A stretch of 64,000 bases of DNA. It comes from Ceratodon purpureus (taxonomy: Eukaryota; Streptophyta; Bryopsida; Pseudoditrichales; Ditrichaceae). The number at the start of each line of letters is the position of its first letter. Position 1 is the first letter of the stretch. The DNA lies in contig CM026426.1 of NCBI GenBank assembly GCA_014871385.1, positions 79,093,566 to 79,157,565 on the forward strand, read 5' to 3'. Positions 10,176 to 21,570 of this stretch are shown in pieces. The translations under genes and the position numbers were made by a program. Under the pieces are notes generated by a model. The model searched no databases and was not told where the DNA came from. It saw only the letters and a list, made by a program, of their open reading frames with translations.

Positions 10176-12553
10176 CTACTCATCTGCATCTACTCCCGCC
10201 GTGCCACTTGGTCCCGCTCCATCGTCCAGCGTCAAGGTGCGCCTGGCTCTCGTCCGTGTCCGCCGAAATGGGCCATTGGTTTCACTGAGAGAATGCAAAA
10301 TTTGCGAGTTCCTCAATTGTGCCAATGTACGCAATGTTTGTGGAGAGTGTTCCTCTAGAAGAAAGTCAACAGCTTCATTTTTGAAAAGATACTTCCACTC
10401 CGAAAGAGACATTTGGACTGCCTCTTGGGCGGTAAGAGTGGCTTGACCTTCATTGTCTGTAATCAAGTTTCCCTCCTTGTTCCATATGAGGCCTTGTGGG
10501 TGCGTACTAAGTTGGAACTTCTTATGCTTCGCATCCCAGTATCCATTCAAAGTCTGATAGAAAAATTTTTGTTTCCTTGGTCCTCCTTCGCTGATCCAAT
10601 TATCTTCTTTGCCACCCTCACAATCTGCTTGTCGTCATTCTCCCACCTTAACTCGTCACTTACATTGCTCTTGAAGACCGAGTGAGTCAGGGCCCGCCAA
10701 CTCCAAATCAAATCTTCCTTCCACATATTGCGGTACTCTTCACTCGGTGTGTTTTCGGGATTTCTCTCATGGCTTGGTGACATGTATGGAGTGAGTCCAA
10801 AAACCTTGTACAAGCGTTCATGGAACGGGGATTTGCACATTGGGCAAAATCTCCTGACCAAAAAAATGTTAATTAAACACATTGGATGGAACATGTGGGT
10901 ATATGATCCATCTGCCCATCCACCCTCCGGACCAAATGGATTTAGACACACCATACATTGTTTCGAACCATCCAACATCCATGGTTGAGAATTTGGCCAA
11001 AGCTTTCTGCTTTTAACTCCTTCATTCATTTGAAGATCATAGCACGAAGTTGCGTTCGCCACATCAAAATCCAACTTCGCCCAATCTATGAGTTTAGAAT
11101 CCGATTCTTGCATTGGCAGAGTGAATGGAAACATATCATCTGCATTAATCCATGAAGTGAGGCCAAAATCACTTTGTCTGTTGTTTTGCAAGTACGATTT
11201 GTTGATCTTCTTGAACTCTAATGCAATTTGGCGACCGCGATCAACGCTGAGAATGGTTGCCACTTTCCACTCGTAGTATGATTTAGCGAACATCGAAACA
11301 AGGAGCCGCAATTCATCATTGGCTCTCATCAATGTCTCTACTTCTTCTGTTTGAGCATTGGATGGAAATGACAAGGAATCTTGACTTAATGGTCCATCAA
11401 TGTCCACATAGGGTCGCGCGTATGGGGCTAGTGGAGGCAATATCACTCCAACCCGTTGTCGTTTTGCTGGTGTGGAAAAATTCTCCAACACACCGGCCGT
11501 TGCAACATCAACTGTGTTGTTGATGTAAGATTCATCCACCAACATTGGATCCTGAACTACAGGTATATCATTGGCTTGAGAAGACTGAGGTCTTACTCGT
11601 TCTTGCAATTGATTGCGCTAATCTGTTATTACTGCATCTTTTCCTACTGATTCCAATTGTAGATTTTGGATGGTCTCTTGTAACTCTGCAATCAAACCAT
11701 CCTTTTCTATAAGCTTTAATTGCAACTCCCTGACCCCATTGGTTTGGTTAGACTGGTCATTTCTAACTATAATCGACATGCCAAGAACCATCGTAGGTGC
11801 AATTTCGACCACCTCCAAATTAGCTGCCGGATTCGGATCGTTTTCCATGAAGATGATGTTCACATCGTCGTGAGGTTCTGTGGCGTCCGCTGGATGGCTG
11901 ATTGGAGGCTCTACAGCCATATTTGCCGGTGCTGCAATTCTACGTGGCACTCTTTCTCCACGACGACCATCGGAATCCGAATCTGGTTCTGACTCTGCTG
12001 TATCAGGCTCCGGCACTTGTGTTTTTACCTTCATTTTTTTCCCCAGGCCACCATCGGGGTACTTCCTTTGTTTGGGAATGTCACGCTCTGTCGGCGTCCT
12101 AACACTCCTTGTGGGTTTGATGGTGGACCAATCCACCACTTTGTGAAGCACCACCTCAGCATACACCATTCTGCAAATGAACAATGGTGCTTCATTGCGT
12201 TCTACAGATTGTTGCTTGTACAGATGCTGGTAAACTTGTATACAACGTTCAACAAACTCCGCATTGAAGCAGAAGGTGAGGTTTGCCTTGTCTAAGATCC
12301 TGTGATTTTTGTGGCGCTCGTGCGGAAATTTTTTTGTGATGTGGCACCACTAAATGAATTCCTCGCATGTGGAATATTTCCACGATTCTGGCTCATCTTG
12401 CCAACCTCTAAATGCCAACTTTGTCGGGTTGTTCAACACATGAAGCCGCTTCTTCATCATCTTACCACCACGCTTCCCTTCACAATCTTTGATTCACTTC
12501 CTTTCTGCCTTGGTGAGTGGCACTGCCGCTGCCGGAGCTGGGTTTCCCTCCAT
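10176..12553 (-). pseudogene. Passenger gene in hAT: coiled-coil and RING-finger protein, broken
   Basis: An ATG at 12,553-12,551 opens a single-exon frame (start MEGNPAPAAAVP) of about 790 codons. Order of features: a basic N-terminal region (KRGGKMMKK), a Ser/Asp-rich acidic linker, a Leu-rich coiled-coil segment near 11,700-11,600, then a RING-type finger at about 10,958-10,828. The finger reads C-M-V-C, then HMFHPMC, then RFCPMCKSP. The C-terminus is Arg-rich, then GAGPSG, ending in TAG-TAA-TAG. RING fingers usually mark E3 ubiquitin ligases; that role here is inference. In-frame stops are TGA at 12,496-12,494, TAG at 12,352-12,350 and TAG at 11,620-11,618. A one-base shift is needed in the A/T homopolymer near 10,560-10,570. 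It is transcribed towards the left end, away from the transposase. Confidence 0.7.
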
Positions 12554-12664
12554 GGTGGTGTACTCGGAAAGTTGAGTGTGTTAAAAAACACACCAACTCC
12601 TCAAAACTTCGCCCAAATGATTTTACAAATCTCCTATGTGGTTAATTATGGTATTTTAACGATA

Positions 12665-12840
12665 ATTTATGGCCCACCCAAGTATTTAGCAATAAGCCAC
12701 CGTGAGGTAGTTTAGGGCCCATATTCCCGGATGAGCGTACAAAATAAGGTTGAAAGATGGTAAGTGGCGTTGTCAAAACACTGTAGACCCCACCCAAGTA
12801 CTCAGCAATAAGCCACAGTGAGGTAATTCAAGGCCTGAGT
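12665..12840. repeat. Two-copy ~118-bp repeat upstream of the RING gene
   Basis: The block CCCACCCAAGTATTTAGCAA... with AAGCCACCGTGAGGTA (about 12,669-12,722) recurs with few changes at about 12,786-12,838 (CCCACCCAAGTACTCAGCAA, AAGCCACAGTGAGGTA). The copies lie 110-290 bases upstream of the RING gene start on its 5' side, where promoter elements would be expected. No TATA box was assigned. Confidence 0.65.
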
Positions 12841-12897
12841 GCCAAGGTGGAGCTTAAAAAAGTGAGGGGAGGAGGCTCCCACTTCACTTATATAGTA

Positions 12898-13125
12898 AGG
12901 GGGGGGGGGAGCGGATTCGTGGGGGGCGCGAGCAGGTCGAAGGGGGGGGCGCGAGCGGATTCAGGGGGCGCAAGCGCGTTTAGGGGGGGCGCGAGCGGGT
13001 TTAGGGGGATCGGGGCGCGAGCGGGTTCAGGGGGCGGAAGCGCGTTTAGGGGGGGGGGGCACGAGCGGGTTTTGGAGGGGGGGAGGCGCGAGCGGGTTCA
13101 GGGGGGGGGAAGCGAGAGGGTCATG
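12898..13125. repeat. Minisatellite array 2 (G-rich on plus strand)
   Basis: About nine imperfect units of GGGGGGCGCGAGCGGGTTCA type. It has the same core as arrays 1, 3 and 4 (GCTCGCGCCCCCC on the other strand). It lies between the divergent RING and kinase-like genes. Confidence 0.8.
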
Positions 13126-13926
13126 GAGCTTGAGAAAAAGGCTCACTCGTGGTTCCCACTTTCTGTAATTCCAATATTGTACACATCAAATTTGAAGATA
13201 AGTAAACGAAGGATATTAGTAAAATGTTTAAGGAAAGATATAAAATATAAAAAAGAAAAAAAATGGAAGATACCATTTGTTACGAAAGAAAATTTCAAAA
13301 AAAAAAAAAAAATGATCTTCAATAACTATATGAACCTTAATATTGGAAGAGACATCAGAATTATAGAATCAGCAAGCATGTCTACACAATTGCAGAGCAC
13401 TGTCTTTGTTTTATTTTGAAGTATAATCAAAACACCATTTGCTTCAAGAAAATAAAAACCATATAAAATCATTGCAGTAGCGTTGAAGAAGGTTGGAAGA
13501 CAAAAATATAAACAAATATTAAAATAAGGAATACTGATTTGAAAAATTAGGGGATGAGACAATCAAATTATATAAAAACAATCATGACTATAATAAGAGA
13601 CTCGGGATAAAAAGGGATAAATAAAATAGAATGAAAGAAGTTATAAAGATAAATAAATCTCATAATGATTAGAAACTGAGTTATGCCTTAACGGAATAAT
13701 GATCTAATGTAGAATTAATAATAAAATGTTGACAGTAAAAAAGATCGATATTGGAAGAGATAAAGGGAATAAAATAAAATCAATAGCATGGAGTCGAAGA
13801 AAGTTGGATTAGAGATTAAAAAATCAATCTATATATTTTATTGAACATACGAAACAAACAATGCTCTAACATATAATTAAAAATATAAAAAACCATTACA
13901 ACGGGCTCAAGGCAATTGGATCTGAA
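13126..13926. other. AT-rich intergenic stretch inside the hAT element
   Basis: AT-rich DNA between array 2 and the kinase-like gene. It probably contains the latter's promoter and 5' leader, but no clear TATA box or ATG in frame was found. No other gene is supported. Confidence 0.45.
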
Positions 13927-15395
13927 TTGCATACTAGTTCTACTCCTTCATCTAGCTCGAAGGGGAAAAAGAAGAAGAGTATTGCGGCGCACGAGAAGGA
14001 TGACGGTTATCCACCATTGGAGTATACGCATTTCATCAGGAAGGTGACCGTCGAGTACTACAAGGCCCGTAGCATACGAATGTTGAAGACAATATACCTC
14101 GATCAAGGAGAGAATGGTATCTACAACTTCCAACGTGATTTGGAAAGGGAATTTTGGAGCGCATTGGAAGGGTCAGAGTTCTACATGGATTGCACAAAGT
14201 ATTATCACAGCCCGAATTGGTTGGCACAACAAGTGAGCAGTGATACGACAAATGTCATTCATGTGTTTGAATCACATGTGAAGAAACCACAAGGCGAAGA
14301 ATGGAGCAACCAAGACAAAGTATTTATTCAGAAACTGACAACGGTTCAGGAAGCGTGTCAGAGATTTTCCAAGGGGAAAACGTAGATTATGCCTTAGAAT
14401 GAACAAGCTTTGAACTCAGCATTGGAAGCACACATGTATGGTTCACTGATCTGGATTCCGGTTACAGCCAAAGTTGTGCCATTATTTGGCTTCAATGCCG
14501 AGGGGGGGTATGGCAAAGTGCAAAAAGTGCGAATAGCCAATATGAAGTGTATTCCAATTCACATCGAATTTGCGGGAAAACTTTCCAAGGCTAAAACTGA
14601 AGTGGAGCAGCGAGAGCAACGAGCGATTGAGGCCATGGTTTGCCCAGTAGAGCATCCGGGTCTGATAAAATTTTGGGCTTGTCACTCCAAGACCATGGAA
14701 GCTATCCTGTGGTGGAACGGAGATTGCCTCCTCAACTTACTCAAATTAAATGAGAAGGCGTCTGAGGCATCAAGTTACAAAGAAATTTTGAAGCTGAAGG
14801 AAATGCCCATGGAAAACTGCCAGAAAATTGTTGCCTATCGAAAGAACCGAGGAATGTTGGCATGGAGTCTCATCTACGTTATGGACATAGTCCATAAGGC
14901 TGAAATCCTCGACAACAACTAAACGCAATCCAACATTTTACTCCACTTTCCACCTCATGACAAGGATACAGTATATATTGGTGTGTGCGATTGGGGTGTG
15001 GCAAGCAGAGTCATTGAGAAGAAGGCCTCCCCTTATGGTTTGAGGAACGCCGATGATCTACCACGATTAGAGGAGAGGAGGGTAGGAGTTGCACCGGAGT
15101 TGTTTTTTTTATATGGCGACAAAGATGACGAAGAACGCTATTTGGAGCGCATGAATGTACGACGCAATCTGTTGCATTTTCGGTAGGCCATTTGGCAAAG
15201 AAGATATGGAAAGAGGAAGAATGCCCAGAACTCTTCAAGGATCCAATGTCAATGATTGCATTCTCATCAAAGTTGGATGGCTTGGTTAACGAAGATCATG
15301 CAAAGAGACTTTCACTTGGAAAAGTTGTGGATGATTTGATGAGTCCCCCTTACAACTTCCAAGCTCCCAATGGTTGTTTTAGATACACATTGTAA
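13900..15395 (+). pseudogene. Passenger gene in hAT: protein-kinase-like domain protein, broken
   Basis: One frame can be followed from about 13,900 across TAG at 14,383 and 14,395 and TAA at 14,920, then shifts by one frame between about 15,130 and 15,170 before TAA at 15,393. After an N-terminal region comes a glycine-loop-like GFNAEGGYGKV (about 14,482-14,514) and a possible ATP-site Lys in EFAGK. A catalytic-loop-like ILDNN-stop-TQSNILL follows (about 14,905-14,943), then CDWG (DFG-like, 14,986-14,997), an APE-like VAPEL (about 15,089-15,103) and SVGHLAKKIW (subdomain IX-like). In the catalytic loop the usual His and Asp positions read Asp and Asn, so catalysis is doubtful even without the stops. 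The start codon was not found. A kinase-like protein as transposon cargo is unusual; its role is unknown. Confidence 0.65.
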
Positions 15396-15596
15396 TTCCA
15401 TAGTGATTTACGTTTGGAACATTTTGATTGCCTATGTGGCCTTGTTTGCACGTTTCTAATATTTTAATAAATCATTTTTTCGGCGTATATGTGCTCGGGT
15501 GGAACATGAAATGATATTGCTAGTTTTGTAATGGAATGAAAAAATGTTTTAAAAAAAAAATGAAAAAAACTGTATGGCCCATACACCGGGACTGCC

Positions 15597-15862
15597 CCCT
15601 CAGAAGCTCGCGCCCCCCATTACAGAAGCTCGCGCCCCCCCCCTCCACTCATGCTCTCGCCCCCCCTTTCCCCATAAGGATTCGCCCCCCCCCCCCCCCC
15701 CTTCCCCAAAAGCACTCGCCCCCCCTTCCACAGAAGCACTCGCCCCCCCCCCCCTCTAGAAGTACTCGCCCCCCCTTTCCCAGCGGTACTTGCCCCCCTT
15801 GCAGAATCTCAAGCACCCCCTTGGAGAAGCTCGCGCCCCCCCTTGCAGAAGCTCGCCTAATT
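15597..15862. repeat. Minisatellite array 3 (C-rich on plus strand)
   Basis: About twelve imperfect units of GAAGCTCGCGCCCCCC or GAAGCACTCGCCCCCCC type lie between the kinase-like gene and the transposase. The orientation is opposite to arrays 1 and 2. Open frames across it are proline-rich artefacts. Confidence 0.8.
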
Positions 15863-16033
15863 TCATTTCAAATCATGGCCTCTAGTCCCGGAACTCCTTG
15901 TGGGCTCCTTGCTTGAGACTATGTGCACCACATTGGCCTGTGCTTGATGTCTACACATACCATTTTTTTCTCACATGTATCAGACTAACACTTGCGGACA
16001 AGAGATCATTGTACTTTTCCAGAGACACGGAGA

Positions 16034-18953
16034 ATGGCAGGTCAACAACGTCAATTGACAGCTGAGTGGGCTCCGTGGTGGACGTTCATTGATAAGGACC
16101 ATGTTAAATGTGTGTGGTGCAATTTCACTTTTTGTTATAAACAACAAAGAGCTATGAAGCACTATGGATGGGGTGAAGGTTCAAGCAAGAGTCATTGTTC
16201 AAGGCCCCTACCGCCGTATTTAGACGCTTTGCCAGTTGTGGTAATGTAATACCGAAAAGAATGACACATGTCTACCGTCCACCAGCGTACAACGCAATGC
16301 GAACCAAGCACATCCAGCCAACAAAGCAGCTTGTCAAGACAAAAATAGAGGAGAAAACCAAGCAGTGTATTAGCTTGTACGGGGCAACTATTTGCTCAGA
16401 TGGATGGGACAACGTTGTTCGTCGGCCGTTGATGAATGTCATGCTTGTGTGTCCAGTATGAGATATATTCCTTGGTTCCATTGATACAACGGGGAACAAG
16501 AAATCAAAAGCATACATAGCTGGAAAATTGAAAGAGTACATCAAAGAAGTTGGACCGCAGAATGTGGTACAGATTTGCTCTGACAATGCTAGTGCGATGT
16601 TGGGAGCCATGGACCAGGTGGTAGAAGCTTACCCACACATTTACAAGCAAGGATGTGCAGCTCACATCATGGACCTCTTACTAGAAGATTGGGGGAAGGA
16701 AGCAACCTTCAAAGAGCTGATTATCTTGGCAAAGTGCATACCGAATTTTATACGTCGTTGTCATGTGACCATGGCTTTGTTTTGCCAATTTAGCCCAAAG
16801 TTTTCTTTATTGTTACCAGCGGAGACAAGATTTGGATGCCAGTACTTGATGATTGTTCGATTGCTTGAGCTGAGGGAGGCACTTATTCAGGTGGTAGTCC
16901 ATCAGAAATGGGACGAATATGTGGGTACTTTATTCAATCGCCAAAACGGGCATCGTGCTCATGCCTTAGCAGGTCAAGTATGGAGTACCATTCTTGATGA
17001 GACATTTTGGTTACGTTGTGAGGATCTTGTGCATGTTATGAAGCCAGCTGTTGTGACTTTGTAGACCTTTGATGGACAAACACCGGCAATGGGGAGGGCG
17101 TGGTTGGCCATGAATAACCTGAAGAAGCATGTGTTCCGTCTACGGGGTGATCCTTTTTTCCTAGACCCCGATATAGCAGGGCGCTTTGAGAAACATTTTA
17201 CGAAGAGATGGAAGATGATGTTGACAGATCTCCAATACACAGGTGCCATGTTGAATCCCTACATTTTCCCGGAGAGCCACGAGCTATTGATTAACGGTGT
17301 TGCAAGGTGTGCACTCTTGCAAGTGCTAATTCGTTTAATTGAGTGCCTTGGACTGGACCATGATACTCTGATGTTGGAGCTAACACAATTTGAGGAACGC
17401 ACCGATCCATTCAGCCCTTTGGAGGCCCCAAAATTTCAACAGACTCGGATGCTACCTCATCAATGGTGGTAGCTGGTTGGGGGCGATGCGTTGCCCTTGA
17501 TAGCAAAGCGCATCCTTTCGTTAACATGCTCGGCATCATCATGTGAGCGAAATTGGAGCATGTATTCCTTTGTTCACAGTAAGGTTCGCAACCGATTGGC
17601 CGTGAAGAAGGCAGAGTACTTGGTGTACATTTACACCAACAGTAAGCTCCTTCGAGAACGACGTGGAGCGGATCCTGTTCTTTGGTACAAGAACCAACCA
17701 TTCTCCAAAGACTTAGATGAAGAAGTTCCAGCCATGTACGATGAAGAAGTATGTGATGATGATGGAGATGAAGGATTCCACGATGGAGTTGAAGATAATG
17801 AAGGCGATGGTGACGACGGTGGAGTTCATTATACTCCTGCTACTATGGATGATGAGTATCCAGAGTTACCCGTGGACAATGCTGGTGGTGACATGCCACG
17901 CACTGAACCCGTTAACCAGCCGAATGGAGTTTTTGACTGGGCAGGATTTGATGAAGAGGCAGCTACTTCGCCTCACCACGTTGTCAATGAAATACAAACT
18001 AGAGGCGAGGTCGCATACGATCGGGCAGAAGATGATATTGACGATGAATTTGAAGTCGAAATGACTCAGCATCAAAGCGACGATGGTGGCGATAATGATG
18101 ACATTCACCCCGTTCGTAGCGTTTCCAACAATGACAATGAAGGAGGGGGTAACAACATGGGAGAGCAAATTCCAATTCCACAAGACGTTGAGGGAGTAGA
18201 AGAAGTTGAACAACTTCGAGGCGCTCTGCCAGAAAATGTTGAGGAAACAATCACGTCCGGAGGTTTGAATGAAAGCCCTCCAAGAAATGAACAATCAGAG
18301 ACAGTTAGAAATGGACAAGAGGATGAAATTCCTATTGGCCAATTGTTTCAAACACCGCTGCCCCAGAGTACACCTTCAATCGGAGCAGTACTTGCAGGGT
18401 TGGGTAGACCTCCCCCACCTCGTTCAAGCAGATCTACTGGGCATGGTTCAATTACTCCAACATTGAATACAAGTGTTCCACTCACTTCTTCTGGAGGAGG
18501 TCTACCGGCTGGACCTTCTACGACGCGTCGTGGAGTAATACGGTCACGTAAAGGTCCAACAAACGTTCGCCCTTTTTTTCAGGATATACTGTTGGGACGA
18601 CCCCGTCTTTACCTATGGCTGTAGGTAAACGTAGATTACCCGTAATGAATGTGGACGGGATCACCGATAAGACCAAAAGACGGAAGGTCAAAAGAATTGT
18701 GACTACGGTGGTGGATGGTACAATCGATCACGTATTGCGCAACATTCATTCCACGGTGGAGGAGTATGTGCCTATTAATTGCGGAGATGGAGATGACGAG
18801 GGCTCAGAATCCTCAGATGGATCGGATTCATCGGAAGATAGTCGCGCAGAAGCACCTAATGATGACGACATTGTTCTAAGAGTACCATTGGGTATGCTCG
18901 GTACTCAAAGGAATCCGGAGCGGCGCACCACCAGAAAAAATTTAAAAAAGTAA
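16034..18953 (+). pseudogene. hAT transposase (BED finger, DUF659, C-terminal dimerisation region), broken
   Basis: ATG at 16,034 opens a BED-type finger with WAPWWTF, then CVWCNF and MKHYGWG (about 16,070-16,190). After a frame change near 16,200 the DUF659/RNase-H-like core follows. It has CSDGWD (about 16,393-16,410), CSDNAS (about 16,576-16,593) and CAAHIMDLLLEDW. The dimerisation region carries SSCERNWSMYSF (about 17,536-17,571). The two Asp and the Glu of the hAT catalytic triad are therefore visible. A long acidic Asp/Glu/Asn-rich tail and a Ser/Asp-rich end (to TAA at 18,951) follow. Breaks are TGA at 16,459, TAG at 17,062 and TAG at 17,470, plus a shift in a seven-T run near 18,571. 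It would cut and rejoin the element's ends in the nucleus. About 960 codons, longer than usual because of the acidic tail. Confidence 0.9.
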
Positions 18954-19227
18954 TACATCTTTCAGCATATTACATATAGAAGTTATATAGACAAAGTATA
19001 ATATATATGACTCCAACAAAATTTAAAAAAATCACAAAAAAATATAATATATATATTTATACGTAGATACTTATATGTTAACCTTAGTCAATGTCCATAA
19101 AACATTAGCTAAGGCTATTGAATGTAATTTTGTTTCAACATGAATTGAAACTTCTCTCATTTATGTCACTATGAAAACTTCACTCATGTCTTAATTTCCT
19201 TCAATGCCTGATTTTTGTTCCCCGCTC

Positions 19228-19329
19228 GCGCCCCTCCTTCGCAAGCGCTCGCGCCCCCATCCACCCTCTTGCTCGCGCCTCCCCTCCCCCCGCCCCCTCG
19301 CTCGCGCACCCCCTTTACAGGCGCTCGCG

Positions 19330-19365
<36 letters not shown>

Positions 19366-19396
19366 CCCCCTCGCTTGCGCCCCCCTCCCCCAAGGC
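19228..19396. repeat. Minisatellite array 4 (C-rich), with a 35-base C homopolymer
   Basis: Units of GCTCGCGCCCCC type flank an uninterrupted C-run at 19,330-19,364. The array lies downstream of the transposase, with the same orientation relative to it as array 3. The homopolymer length may be unreliable. Confidence 0.8.
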
Positions 19397-19539
19397 GTTG
19401 GCGCTCTTCCTCTTAGCCACGTCATCCTCCGTGTAAACTCTAAATGTGGAATATTTGGTGACATGTCAGACGCGTGGCATCCTAGGTGGCCAAGGTAACT
19501 TCCATTTCACCATTTGGACGGTCAACCGTAAGTCTCGGT

Positions 19540-19622
19540 CAAACGGACTTCCCCTGACCTTTAAAGGACGGACGAGCGGACCGGACGGACGGACCGGTCT
19601 TTATGTCCCATGAACAACCCTG
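19540..19622. repeat. Right hAT terminus and subterminal GGAC repeats
   Basis: GGACGGACGAGCGGACCGG-type repeats at about 19,565-19,600 precede the terminal ACAACCCTG. They mirror the motif cluster at the left end. Confidence 0.7.
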
Positions 19623-19630
19623 ATCATTAG
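19623..19630. repeat. Right target-site duplication of the hAT element (ATCATTAG)
   Basis: Identical to 9528-9535. Together the two copies define the exact insertion boundaries. Confidence 0.93.
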
Positions 19631-20790
19631 TCTACCAAATCCGATCCACTGTGACAGAATTCTTTTGTATGAAATGCTATGCCTAATTTCTTTACTATTA
19701 ACTTGAAATACATGAACAGTCTCTAGAACTACAACTCCCATTTTTGCGAATGAGGAACTATCTACCTATCGGTACCGTAATTTTTGTTTAATACATGAAG
19801 CAAAATGTTCGACAATATATATAATAAACAAATACTACAGGTGCTTGCTTCACTATTGGCTACATTTTATGTCACGTATTTTAGAGAGCTGTAGAAAGTG
19901 GTACCTTAAAATATTTAATTACTTATTTCCTTCATTCCACAATACTCTCAATGATACACTGCGAACATATTCTTAGGAAATGCCGGAAACTCAGGGATAA
20001 TATGCATTTACAGAACTTGCAAAGGTCTTCTATATGCGTTGTGTCTTAATATCATCAACTACATGTAATTGAATGTACTCTCATGGTACTTGTGAATAAA
20101 AACAATTACCTGCCTATAAAGTCGGATGATATGACATACCTTTTATATATATATATATATATACTTGAAGTTAAAGTGAAACACATAGTCTTTCCTTCAT
20201 AATAATTACTATTTCAACGAGTGAAAACATTGATCAACCGAGTGTATATCAAAATTCTACATTTCGTCCTTTTCAAAACAAAACAAGTTCTTGTAGACTA
20301 TCCTCTCCACCTCCACATCGCAATCTCCAATACGACCATTCTCCTCCCCCTTCGCTTAGATCTCCATACCTGACATGGAATATAACAGGTAACCATAGTA
20401 AATGTCTTTTGCCCCTACTTTTTCCTCTTCCGCTACCTTCTAAAGTTCCACACTACGCCTACACTTCCACTGCCTGCCACAGAGTAAGTAAAATGCTCTA
20501 GAAAAGAAGATACGGGGCTGACATGTTATCACATAACATCTTCGAATACCGATGCCAATTTGTAAGAGATTTTCTGAAAACTATAATTGGACGATGAAGG
20601 AACCACATCCTGGGATAAGTAGTCGTTCATGATCTTAATTCCGGACTTACCTTCTCAAAAGTTACTTCGTACCCTTTTTGAGGTTCTCTTGTACTGCCGG
20701 TTTTTTTACATTATCTCCACTCCCCGATTTTCCTCCAGTTTTCCCTGCTTGCATTCTGTCGAACGGTGATTTGAAGCGGGAGGATTGACT
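19631..20790. other. AT-rich spacer, no gene supported
   Basis: Continues the DNA that preceded the hAT insertion. It contains a short TA dinucleotide run near 20,143-20,162. No motif-bearing open frame was seen. Confidence 0.4.
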
Positions 20791-20808
20791 GCGCTGTGTG
20801 ACGTTCTC

Positions 20809-21570
20809 TCACACTGTTGATGGTTTTGATGACTCGGTATCTTCAACTGTATCCATAGTTGTGTTCTCGGATTTCTCCAGTGAGTTCAAGGAATACCTTG
20901 ACGACTCAGATAAATCGACGAATGGAACTCCAGAGTCCTTGCTCTTCAGTTTCAGGCTCCAGAGGAGCATTGCCTGCGCGAGGGATGCGATCCATCCTGC
21001 ACAGGAATTGCGTGTCTCCTCATCGCGTATGGATTTAGGGCGCCATTCCTTCCGCTTCTCTCGGCCACGTCCTTCGGAGGTATTCTCATTCACTGGTAGC
21101 GCGGTAGGGACACGACCCTGGCGTACTAAGGACGAAGGCGCATACTCCAAGTTCTACGTCCCTGTCTCTGGCCGCGTCGGACATGGAGTGTGCATTTTTC
21201 GAGGCAGGTGCATTATCCATGTGGTGTGGGCTACAGCTTGAAACTGGAGGAGCGCCTTTACGGTCCCTATCCCATTCCACTCAGACATTAAGAGACGCCG
21301 GACAACGTCGAATTTGGGAAGCTCAAGACTTGTGACCTCCTGAAACATTGTGACGCATTTTAACCACTGCCGCAAACACTCAAATGTGACGGGGGCGTCC
21401 TTCAGAAACTGATACCCTGTTCCACGCCTTATAGCGGAAAGCTACCAAACCGGGAGGCGCTTCTTCTCGAAGCTCGTCCTAAGAACCAGCATCTTCTATG
21501 GCTCCCGATTTTCTCTCCGATCTCCAAGGAGCTCCTCCTCTCCAAAAACGTGTTCCGTCTTCTCGGCCAT
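20809..21570 (-). pseudogene. Hypothetical protein, one frame with three TAG stops
   Basis: ATG at 21,570-21,568 (start MAEKTEHVFGEEELLGDRR) opens a frame that stays free of TAA and TGA until TGA at 20,811-20,809. TAG interrupts it at 21,498, 21,444 and 21,156 (first base of each codon). The product would be about 253 residues with a central Leu-rich, possibly helical region (SLELPKFDVVRRLLM), then a basic stretch (GRGREKRKEWRPK) and a Ser/Thr-rich acidic end. No family was recognised. It lies next to CACTA-type DNA and may be a transposon companion gene. The single frame across three stops is the main support that this was once coding. Confidence 0.4.

Larger units (their letters stand above)
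9536..19622. mobile_element. Complete 10.1-kb hAT-superfamily transposon carrying passenger genes
   Basis: The element starts with CAGGGTTGT (9536-9544) and ends with its inverse ACAACCCTG (19,614-19,622). It is flanked by perfect 8-bp duplications ATCATTAG. Both the CAGGG terminus and the 8-bp duplication are hAT hallmarks. Subterminal zones are packed with GGAC/GTCC repeats (about 9550-9615 and 19,540-19,605), as expected for transposase binding sites. Inside are a hAT transposase gene (plus, 16.0-18.9 kb), a RING-finger gene (minus, 10.2-12.6 kb) and a protein-kinase-like gene (plus, 13.9-15.4 kb), separated by four G/C-rich minisatellite arrays. Typical plant hAT elements are about 2-5 kb with only a transposase, so size and cargo are unusual. 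All three genes carry stops or frameshifts, so this copy is not autonomous. Confidence 0.93.

Noticed and set aside
12898..13125. CRISPR-like array
   Set aside because: Units are contiguous and imperfect without unique spacers. This is a minisatellite in eukaryotic DNA.
19204..19436. Proline-rich or glycine-rich small proteins
   Set aside because: Direct translation of minisatellite array 4. Equivalent frames at 15,536-15,916 and 58,771-59,154 are also array artefacts.
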